Source: Phycisphaerae bacterium (GTDB lineage: Bacteria; Planctomycetota; Phycisphaerae; Phycisphaerales; SM1A02). From it: 64,000 nt of DNA. The stretch is taken from the NCBI GenBank assembly GCA_002683195.1, contig NYSW01000111.1:1-64000 (forward strand), read 5' to 3'. Below the pieces are notes generated by a model. The model was not told the DNA's origin. It saw nothing but the letters and a program-made list of their open reading frames with translations, and made no database searches. Below, in pieces: positions 55,524 to 64,000 of the stretch (its first letter is position 1; each line of letters begins with the position of its first letter). A program made the translations under genes and the position numbers.

Positions 55524-56969
55524 ATGAACACCAGGAATCTGATTGGGAACCGCTGGATCGACGCAGCCGCCGGCCGAGGGCTCGAGGTCCTCGATCCGGC
55601 GACGGATGAAATCGTGGCCGTGGTCCCCGACCTCGGTCCCGGGGAGACCCGCGAGGCGATCGATGCTGCGGCGGAAGCCCAGGAAGGCTGGGGAAGAACC
55701 ACCGCCGAGGTCCGAGCCGCCATGCTTCATCGACTCGCCGAACGCTTGAAGGAGGAACGCGACGGGCTGGCCCGTCTCATCACTCTGGAGCAGGGGAAAC
55801 CACTCGCCGAGTCGGAGGCCGAGGTGGACTATGCCGCCTCCTTTCTGCCGGTGGCGGCCGAGGCGGCGCGGTCGGTCGCCCCGGAGAATCTGGAAGTGCC
55901 GGGTAAATCCGTGTCCGTCCACCGCCGCCCGGTGGGAGTGACGGCGGCGATCACCCCTTGGAATTTTCCACTCGCGATGCTGGCCAAGAAGAGCGCCTCC
56001 GCGTTGGCCGTGGGATGCACGCAGGTCATCAAACCGGCGGAGCAGACGCCGTTGGCGGCCATCGCCTTCGTGACGCTGGCGATGGAAGCAGGCATCCCAC
56101 CCGGGGTGCTCAATCTGATCACCGGATCCCCTGAACCCATCGGGCGAACCATCCTGGAAGATGGCCGGGTTCGAAAACTTTCCTTCACCGGCTCCACCGA
56201 CGTCGGGCGAATTCTCATGCGCGGGGCCGCCGAACGAATGGTTCGACTCTCCCTCGAACTCGGAGGCCATGCGCCCTTCCTGGTGTTCGAAGATGCGGAT
56301 CTCGACGCCGCGGTCTCCATGGCGATGACCGCCAAGTTCCGGAACAGCGGCCAGACCTGCGTCTGTCCGAATCGCTTTCTGGTTCATCGATCCCGGCATG
56401 ATGCGTTCGTGGAGAGACTCGCCCGCGCCGCCACCGATCTCACCTCCGGCCCGGGGGACCGCGATGGAGTCGATCTCGGGCCGTTGATCGACGATGCGGG
56501 CCTCGCGAAGGTGGACGCTCAGGTTCAGGATGCATTGAGTCGGGGGGCCACGCTGGTCTGTGGTGGCGGTCGGCGTGCGATCGACGGCTGTACCGACCGG
56601 TTTCCCGAGCCCACGGTCCTGAGCTCCATCGACCCGACCATGCGATGCTGGACGGAAGAGACCTTCGGGCCGGTCTGCCCCGTCCGATCCTTCGAGGACG
56701 AAGGCGAGGCCATTCGACTGGCGAACGATTCGCCCTACGGGCTCGCCGCCTACGCGGTCACTGACGATCCCGCCCGTTCGGAGCGACTCGGCCGCACCCT
56801 CGCGGCGGGAATCATCGGCATCAACGATGGGATTCCGGCGGTGGCGGCGGTGCCGTTCGGTGGGGTCGGTCAATCCGGTTTCGGCCGGGAAGGCGGCCGG
56901 TGGGGCCTCGACGAATACCTCGAGACGATCACCGTCTCCCGCGTCGACCGTGGTCGTTCAGGGTCATGA
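55524..56969 (+). CDS. NAD(P)-dependent succinate-semialdehyde dehydrogenase family protein
   Basis: A 481-aa aldehyde dehydrogenase. ATG 55524 follows TTGGAGGAG, a strong ribosome-binding site. TPWNFP (144-149), FTGST, catalytic Glu245 (LELGG) and nucleophile Cys279 (NSGQTCV) are present. The sequence pattern (EEVDYAASFL, PVGVTAAITPWNFP) is closest to GabD-type enzymes, which oxidise succinate semialdehyde to succinate. Related aldehydes are possible. Divergent from the T7SS-like operon and convergent with rpoD. Confidence 0.88.
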   Translation: MNTRNLIGNRWIDAAAGRGLEVLDPATDEIVAVVPDLGPGETREAIDAAAEAQEGWGRTTAEVRAAMLHRLAERLKEERDGLARLITLEQGKPLAESEAEVDYAASFLPVAAEAARSVAPENLEVPGKSVSVHRRPVGVTAAITPWNFPLAMLAKKSASALAVGCTQVIKPAEQTPLAAIAFVTLAMEAGIPPGVLNLITGSPEPIGRTILEDGRVRKLSFTGSTDVGRILMRGAAERMVRLSLELGGHAPFLVFEDADLDAAVSMAMTAKFRNSGQTCVCPNRFLVHRSRHDAFVERLARAATDLTSGPGDRDGVDLGPLIDDAGLAKVDAQVQDALSRGATLVCGGGRRAIDGCTDRFPEPTVLSSIDPTMRCWTEETFGPVCPVRSFEDEGEAIRLANDSPYGLAAYAVTDDPARSERLGRTLAAGIIGINDGIPAVAAVPFGGVGQSGFGREGGRWGLDEYLETITVSRVDRGRSGS

Positions 56970-57002
56970 AAAGAGCCGATCGTTCCGTGAGGAACGATCG
57001 GC
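56969..57002 (-). terminator. Rho-independent terminator after rpoD
   Basis: A 12-bp perfect stem (56975-56986 with 56991-57002, loop GTGA) is followed on the minus strand by TCTTTT. It lies 39 bases past the rpoD stop and partly overlaps the end of the dehydrogenase gene. Confidence 0.8.
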
Positions 57003-57040
57003 CCGGTCTGCGGTTCATTGATGGTTCGCAACGCTTCGAA

Positions 57041-58949
<1,909 letters not shown>

Positions 58950-58963
<14 letters not shown>

Positions 58964-60995
58964 GATCGAAGGAGGGATCGGATTCATGATCCGACGGGGG
59001 CGGAATCGCCTCGTCGGGGAAGTTCATCGGGGGTTCGTCCGGTGGACGGGATTCGCCCAGGTAGCCACCGGTTCGACCGGCTCGGCGGCGGCGAATGGCG
59101 GCCGGATCACTGCCACCCGCCCGCAGACGCTCAAGGGCTGCGGCGGCATCCTGGGCGGATTTCATGGGCCTCGATGCGAGATCGGCCCGGTCGGCCAGCA
59201 CGATGTCGCGATCGATCGCCGCGGCGAGATCGAGCACGGCGCGTTCCAGCAGTCCGATGGGATCGCCGTCATCCGCGGCGTCGGCTTCGCGAAGTTCGCG
59301 ATAGCCCTCGGCGAAGCAGCCCGCGACGATTCGGGACAGGCCGACGTCCTCGATCGCCGCCACGATGTCGCTTCCATCGGGAACCGTTCCAGCAGCGGCG
59401 CCCTCGGCGAGCATCCGCCACGCCAATCGGCACGGGGGGTCTTCGAACTGCACCTCGGCGAAGCGGTCGAGTGGCGTGCTGGATTTGCCGTCCAGATCCA
59501 CTGGAGTGGTCGCGAACGTCGGTTCGGCGAGTAGCAGTCGAAGAACCGCTTCTTCGGCCCGGCGACGACGTCCACTGGCTCGAATGATCGGCTCCGCCGC
59601 ATCAAAGGAACCCTCGGGCATCGGTTCGGGCGTGACCGGGACCGACGGAACGCGGGCGGTCCCCGGACCGGACCGATCGAGCATGCCGACCGGAACGCCG
59701 AGGACGCCCGCGAGGTGATCCAGAACGAAGGTGCGTCGAACGCCCGCAAGACCGTCGAATCCGAGTCCATCCAGACGCCGCAAGGCTTCGTCGACGATTC
59801 GCTGCCGGGCAGTCACGCCACCGGCCTCTCGCAGGCGATCGCGAAAGTCGGAAACCAAGGCCACCAGCGCATCGCTGGAATCGTCGATCGCCTTCTGAAA
59901 GCGTTCCGGACCCCCTTCGCTCCGCAGAAGGCCATCGGGATCGAGTCCGTCCGGGAGGTTGCAGAGCCGAATGTCGACTTCCGATGCGAAGAAGACCTCG
60001 ACCGCGCGGTCTGCCGCCCGACGCCCCGCGTTGTCACCATCGAAGAGCAGGATGACCGTGTCGCAGAAACGGGCCAGACGATTGGCGTGTTCGCGGGTGA
60101 GTGCGGTCCCCAGGGTGGCGACCGCGTTGGTGAAACCGAAGCCGTGCAGCGCGATCACATCGGTATAGCCCTCGCACACGATGGCGGTTCGGGCGCGAGC
60201 GATGCTGCGGCTGGCCAGATCGAGTCCGTAGAGGACCTTTCCCTTGTGGAAGATCTCCGACTCCGGGCTGTTGAGGTATTTCGGTTCGTCTTCGGGGTCG
60301 ATCTTCCTCGCGCCGAATGCGATCGGGCGTCCGAGTTCATCTCGAATGGGAAAGATCAGCCGGTTCCTGAAATTGTCGATCAGGGTTCCGCGAGACGATG
60401 TCCGGAGCAGGCCGGCGGCCTCGAACATGTCGCCGGGGGGCACCGTCTCTCCGTCGACTTCGCGAGAGGATTCCACGGCCGCGGCGACCTTGTCCGCCAG
60501 CGTCGACCAGGCATCGGGCGCCACGCCGAGACCGAATGTCTCTGCCAGCTCCGGCGTGATCCCGCGATCCTTGAGGATCTCCCGACCAGCCGCACCCTCA
60601 TCGGCCGCCAGCATTCTGGCGAAGAAACCGGCCGCGAGTTTGTTGGCCCGGAGCACCTGGGTGCGGCGAGTGACCTCGCCTTCGTCGCGACGAGGGCCGC
60701 GAGTCAGTTCGATGCCCGCTCGAGTGGCTAGATTCTCCAACGCCTCCCGGAATTCGATCCGGTGGTAGTTGATGAGAAAGTCGATCGCATTGCCATGGGC
60801 TCCGCAAGCGAAGCAATGGTAGAAGCCCTTCTGGGGCACCACGCACATGGAAGGCCGGCTGTCGTCATGGAAGGGGCAGACCCCGACGTACTCGGTCCCT
60901 TTCGGTTCCAGGCGGAGTTGCTCACCGATCACCGCCACCAGGTCGGTGGCTTCGAGGACGCGTTCGCGATCGTTCGAAAAGGAAGAGCCAGTCAC
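58950..60995 (-). CDS. dnaG: DNA primase DnaG
   Basis: About 681 aa. GTG 60995 ([13 protein letters not shown]) was chosen because the zinc-binding domain begins normally there; frames upstream are unconserved. CHC2-type zinc site: Cys40, His43, Cys61, Cys64. The TOPRIM catalytic core has [14 protein letters not shown] and [12 protein letters not shown]. The C-terminal part (about 420-650) is a helicase-binding-type region and ends with a proline-rich tail. It makes the RNA primers for replication. It is followed directly by rpoD. A possible promoter at 61335-61362 implies a long leader. Confidence 0.95.
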
Positions 60996-61334
60996 GGTTG
61001 CCGGGGAATTCGCTGGAGGACAGGAGAGGAGAATCAGACGAATGAAACCACCATTCGCCGCAAGCCGACCAGGGGTGAAACCGGTCGATCTCGCCACGAA
61101 CCGAACCTCACCGTCGCGTGGAACGACGGGCGGTTCTGAAATTCCGGCGATCGCCAGGAATCTCCGTGATACTGAATGTCGGAACTTCGGGACGCCTCGG
61201 TTCGGCTGACCTGTCCGGCTCATAAAGTGGGACGAGGTCGTGGCCGGGGGGCCGTGGCGTTGTTCTCGGCGGCGGGAGGTTGACGATCTGCCCACGAGGG
61301 GACCAAGATCGGAGATGCCTCCGAGGAACGACGA

Positions 61335-61362
61335 AGAATACCGCCCTGGAGTCCGCAATCAA
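61335..61362 (-). promoter_or_regulatory. Possible dnaG-rpoD promoter
   Basis: On the minus strand TTGATT and TATTCT are spaced by 16 bases, and the -10 is preceded by GG (GGTATTCT). It would give a leader of about 330 bases before the dnaG GTG. Confidence 0.35.
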
Positions 61363-61394
61363 GCGGAAAAATCGGGGGAAAGCAAAATACCCGA

Positions 61395-61435
61395 ACAAAA
61401 CCACCTCAGGGGCCCGCGAAAGGGTCCGTCAGAGG
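61395..61435 (-). terminator. Possible imperfect terminator after rpmB
   Basis: CCTC/GAGG arms (61404-61407, 61432-61435) enclose a second, mismatched GC stem; TTTT follows on the minus strand. The pairing is imperfect, so this is tentative. Confidence 0.35.
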
Positions 61436-61463
61436 AAGGAGATGCCGGATAAACCCCGCTTGA

Positions 61464-61748
61464 TCAGGCTTCAGCCGCAGCTGCTGCCTTTTGATCTCGC
61501 GTGTAGGTGTACTTGCGCTTGGCGGGCTTGACCACCAGGCCCATGCGGATGGCCTTGGTCGAGGCGTACACCTTGCGGGGCGCGCCATCGATCATGCAAT
61601 GAACCTTCTGCAGGTTGGGCTTGAAGGTTCGCTTGGTCACCGAGGTGATCTTGATACCAACGCCGCCGAGATACTTCGCGCGACCGCGGTAGGTCTTCTT
61701 GTGACCTGAACGGGTACCGGTTCCAAGGAAATGGCATCGACGGGGCAT
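61464..61748 (-). CDS. rpmB: 50S ribosomal protein L28
   Basis: A 94-aa ribosomal protein. ATG 61748 follows AGGAG by eight bases; the longer frame is not used. The sequence has the L28 pattern: GHKKTYRGRAKYLGG and TSVTKRTFKPNLQKV, then the RMGLVVKPAKRKY end. It carries Cys5 but not the CxxC zinc pairs of the Cys+ form. A good promoter lies 26 bases upstream. Confidence 0.95.
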   Translation of the reverse strand: MPRRCHFLGTGTRSGHKKTYRGRAKYLGGVGIKITSVTKRTFKPNLQKVHCMIDGAPRKVYASTKAIRMGLVVKPAKRKYTYTRDQKAAAAAEA

Positions 61749-61774
61749 GGACGGACTCCTAGAGTGAGCCGGGC

Positions 61775-61802
61775 AGTATACGGGATCCCGTGCAATCAGC
61801 AA
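61775..61802 (-). promoter_or_regulatory. rpmB promoter (sigma-70-like)
   Basis: On the minus strand TTGCTG and TATACT are separated by 16 bases, with the -10 26 bases before the rpmB ATG. This is the best-formed promoter in the window. Confidence 0.6.
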
Positions 61803-61839
61803 GGGCCTCACGCGATGGATCCGTCCTGGATCCCAGAAA

Positions 61840-62361
61840 TCATGCGGGAAGGATCGGGCCGTGGCAAGCCAGGCCGTTGGATATCGGAGTGAGCCCCGCC
61901 AGATCCAGCGCGACTCGAAGCCCGGCATCGTCTTGATCACCGAAGTCCGCGGGCTCGAAGCTGTCGAGATCCAGAACCAGATTCGCGGGATGGATCCCAG
62001 ACGATCCCTGGTTCGCGGGAATCACGATTTCCGATCGATCTCGCGCGTCGCAGGCGACATAATCGGACCCGAGTTCCAGAACGTCGTCGACGATTCGGGT
62101 CCGTCCGAGCCGGAGGGCTTGCCCGCAGACCCCATGGAGTCCGATCGGGGAGCAGGCCGGCCTATCTCTCCGGGCGGAAAGCACCAGGGTGCCGGGATCC
62201 GGATCCCATCGGTAGAAACCAAGCCAACTGACGCCGGTGGGAGCCAGGTGCCGCCAGGCCACGTCGACGAAGTGCTCAAGGGGATCAGCATCCGAATCGC
62301 ACCGGGTTTCGGCCAATTCCGCCCCCAGGGCCTCATAGGCCGACCGGCGATCCCGGCTCAC
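61840..62361 (-). CDS. Free-methionine-(R)-sulfoxide reductase (GAF domain)
   Basis: A 173-aa single GAF-domain protein. It keeps the three cysteines of free-methionine-(R)-sulfoxide reductase: Cys70 (RRDRPAC), Cys79 (GVCGQA) and catalytic Cys104 ([15 protein letters not shown]), so enzymatic reduction of oxidised methionine is likely, rather than ligand sensing. WLGFYRW and LVLDLDS complete the fold. Its start overlaps the clpX stop (ATGA), linking an oxidative-damage enzyme to a protease chaperone. Confidence 0.85.
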   Translation of the reverse strand: MSRDRRSAYEALGAELAETRCDSDADPLEHFVDVAWRHLAPTGVSWLGFYRWDPDPGTLVLSARRDRPACSPIGLHGVCGQALRLGRTRIVDDVLELGSDYVACDARDRSEIVIPANQGSSGIHPANLVLDLDSFEPADFGDQDDAGLRVALDLAGLTPISNGLACHGPILPA

Positions 62362-63815
62362 GCGGACTCCTTGCTCCGACGGGCCATGCCCTCGAGGGAA
62401 GGGCCGTTTTCAACCGCCTCCTCATCGAGGACGTAGGTCACGCCCTCGTTGGCCTCATCCGGCAGATCGTAAAGCAGATCCACCATCAGCTCGTCCATCA
62501 CGGCTCGAAGGGCCCGAGCACCGGTATCCCGCTTCATCGCTCGCTCGGCGATGAGATCGAGGGCTCCATCGGTGAAGTCAAGGGCGGCGTTCTCAAGCGA
62601 GAACAGGTGCTGATACTGCTTGACGATCGCATTCTTGGGTTCGGTGAGGATCTGCACCATCGCGGAACGGTCGAGGGGTTCGAGCGGGCAGACGATCGGG
62701 AGACGACCCACGAGTTCGGGGATGAGCCCGAATTCGAGAATGTCCTCGGGTACCACGCTGGTGAGCACCGGATCACCTTCGCCGATCCGAGTGGTTCCTC
62801 CGCCGGCAAAACCGATGCGGCTCGCTCCCAGTCGCTTGCGAATGATGTCTTCGAGTCCGACGAACGATCCGCCGCAGACGAACAGGACGTTCGAGGTGTC
62901 CAGTTGAATGTACTGCTGCTCGGGATGCTTCCGGCCGCCCTGGGGCGGAACATTGGCGACGGTTCCTTCGAGCATCTTCAGCAGAGACTGCTGAACGCCT
63001 TCGCCCGAGACGTCCCGGGTGATCGAGACGTTGCTGCTCGTCTTGCCGATCTTGTCGATCTCATCGATGTAGATGATGCCTCGCTGGGCGGTTTCGAGAT
63101 CGTAATCCGCGGCCTGAAGCAATTTGAGCAGCAGGTTTTCAACGTCTTCGCCCACGTATCCGGCTTCGGTCAGTGTCGTCGCATCGCCGATCGCGAAGGG
63201 CACGTTCAGAATCCGGGCGAGCGTTCGTGCCAAAAGCGTCTTGCCGGTGCCGGTGTGCCCGATGAGCAGGACGTTGGACTTGTCGAGTTCGACTTCCGAC
63301 TCCTCGTTCTCCGCATGCATCAGTCGCTTGTAGTGGGTGTGGACGGCGACCGCGAGCGATCTCTTGGCGCGATCCTGCCCGATCACGTACTGGTCAAGGA
63401 ACTCCCGAAGCTGCCTGGGAGTTGGAATCGAACTGAAGAGCGGACGCCCTCGATCGACTCGTCGTCGCTCCTGGCGGAAGATGTTCTGGCAGAGGTCCGT
63501 GCAGTTCGTGCAGATATAGACGTCCCCCGGTCCCTCGACCATGGGTCCGACCTCCCGGGAGGTCTTCCCACAGAACGAACAGGTCGTGATCTTGCGACCA
63601 CGGAAACCACCGTCACCACCGGCGCCACCCGAACCACCTGCACCACCAGAACCGCCGGGGCCGGTCGGGCCACTGGGGCCACGTCCTTCGCCACCTCGGC
63701 TGTCGCCGGAGCCCTGAGGAGGCCGTCCGGCCATTCCTGCAGGCATTTCGGCCTTCGAAAAGTCAGAGGAAGCGGAGGCTGTGCCCAAAGGGGCGGATTC
63801 AGGACTACGGTGCAT
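62358..63815 (-). CDS. clpX: ATP-dependent Clp protease ATPase subunit ClpX
   Basis: A 485-aa AAA+ unfoldase. ATG 63815 is preferred; a GTG at 63866 would extend it by 17 residues. After a Gly/Pro/Ser-rich segment (about 34-70), unusual in ClpX, comes the zinc-binding domain (Cys79, Cys82, Cys102, Cys105), then Walker A GHTGTGKT (186-193), Walker B IIYIDEID (247-254), the RKH pore loop region and the IGF-type loop (SRIGFAGGG) that contacts ClpP. The end of another gene lies upstream; whether it is clpP cannot be told. Confidence 0.94.
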   Translation of the reverse strand: MHRSPESAPLGTASASSDFSKAEMPAGMAGRPPQGSGDSRGGEGRGPSGPTGPGGSGGAGGSGGAGGDGGFRGRKITTCSFCGKTSREVGPMVEGPGDVYICTNCTDLCQNIFRQERRRVDRGRPLFSSIPTPRQLREFLDQYVIGQDRAKRSLAVAVHTHYKRLMHAENEESEVELDKSNVLLIGHTGTGKTLLARTLARILNVPFAIGDATTLTEAGYVGEDVENLLLKLLQAADYDLETAQRGIIYIDEIDKIGKTSSNVSITRDVSGEGVQQSLLKMLEGTVANVPPQGGRKHPEQQYIQLDTSNVLFVCGGSFVGLEDIIRKRLGASRIGFAGGGTTRIGEGDPVLTSVVPEDILEFGLIPELVGRLPIVCPLEPLDRSAMVQILTEPKNAIVKQYQHLFSLENAALDFTDGALDLIAERAMKRDTGARALRAVMDELMVDLLYDLPDEANEGVTYVLDEEAVENGPSLEGMARRSKESA

Positions 63816-63883
63816 GCGGTTTCCCGAGTGAATTAGGAAGGCCGTGAGAGTCGGTCCGCAACTCACGACGAGCGGACCTGACG

Positions 63884-63889
63884 AGTGTA
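63884..63889 (-). promoter_or_regulatory. Possible -10 element for clpX (TACACT)
   Basis: On the minus strand GATACACT lies 68 bases before the clpX ATG. It resembles the GGTANNCT set except for one base; no clear -35. Confidence 0.25.
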
Positions 63890-63911
63890 TCGGGGCGAGA
63901 GGGCGTGGGCT

Positions 63912-64000
63912 TCAGCCGTTTTCGGAGTCCGGAGAGGATCCGTTGGTCGGGGGACTTTTCGGTCCTTCGCGAGATCGTCGCGGTGGGAGATTCGCACCTG
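63912..64000 (-). CDS. C-terminal end of an unidentified gene (cut by window edge)
   Basis: A minus-strand frame ends at TGA 63912-63914 and encodes GANLPPRRSREGPKSPPTNG then SSPDSENG. The hydrophilic Pro/Ser-rich end looks like a disordered tail. It is upstream of clpX, where clpP or tig often sits, but 28 codons do not identify it. The reading frame might also be fortuitous. Confidence 0.35.
   Translation of the reverse strand, partial: GANLPPRRSREGPKSPPTNGSSPDSENG

Larger units (their letters stand above)
60996..61463. other. 468-bp region between dnaG and rpmB without a recognised gene
   Basis: Both flanking genes read leftwards. The dnaG frame stays open to 61358, but the residues look non-conserved. 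Inside are a possible promoter (61335-61362) and an imperfect hairpin that may end rpmB. It is long enough for a leader or small RNA; I recognise no tRNA, SRP RNA, RNase P RNA or riboswitch. Confidence 0.5.

Noticed and set aside
61139..61358. N-terminal extension of dnaG
   Set aside because: The frame is open, but the residues lack conserved sequence and the zinc domain starts normally from GTG 60995.

Overview
This 64 kb, GC-rich (about two-thirds G+C) window is ordinary bacterial chromosome, most probably from a planctomycete of the class Phycisphaerae. The evidence is a secreted protein ending in the short dockerin-like repeats typical of that class (…GDGVVNGADFGALL.GWG…), a Minf_1886-family protein (a PVC-superphylum family), a fused SecDF, several OmpA/CsgG/LpoB-type envelope lipoproteins, and many GTG starts. 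I see no rRNA, tRNA, insertion sequence, prophage or CRISPR array.

Layout. 1-4.3 kb: minus-strand envelope and secreted proteins, each with its own hairpin terminator. 4.4-9.4 kb: an amidohydrolase, a Minf_1886 protein and an AI-2E-type permease facing ffh (SRP GTPase). 9.6-14.3 kb: a tight four-gene operon (CsgG/PEGA protein, COG3014-type lipoprotein, YcfL-like lipoprotein, LpoB-like lipoprotein). 14.3-20 kb: DNA repair (polX, recG, xseA, xseB). 20.1-24.1 kb: prepilin peptidase, an OmpA lipoprotein, and MlaD/MlaF-type lipid-transport genes. 24.1-32.4 kb: Nudix hydrolase, an M50-like membrane protein that has lost its catalytic motifs, a rhomboid protease, then tgt-yajC-secDF. 32.6-39.5 kb: LysM protein, aldo/keto reductase, FAD oxidoreductase, NAD-type isocitrate dehydrogenase, class IV histone-deacetylase-like protein and a lipoprotein. 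39.5-50.3 kb: smc, a FlgI-like lipoprotein with no flagellar neighbours, a 62-aa membrane protein, and hrpA. 50.4-55.4 kb: a four-gene minus-strand cassette resembling a stripped-down type VII (ESX/Ess-like) secretion system. 55.5-64 kb: succinate-semialdehyde dehydrogenase, dnaG-rpoD, rpmB, a free-methionine-sulfoxide reductase and clpX, with the tail of another gene at the right edge.

The most noteworthy locus is 50356-55443. It encodes two small helical-hairpin proteins that share W-x-D-x5-F in the position of the WXG100 turn, a coiled-coil protein, and a membrane-anchored FtsK/EccC-like protein with three ATPase-like domains of which only the middle one has a full Walker A motif. Other points of interest are the degenerate M50/rhomboid pair with related C-terminal tails, the LpoB-YcfL operon outside the Proteobacteria, the FlgI-like lipoprotein preceded by a 22-bp perfect palindrome, and a recurring GGTANNCT element upstream of many genes that may be the local extended -10 promoter signal. 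Functions are assigned from motifs read by eye; no database search was run.
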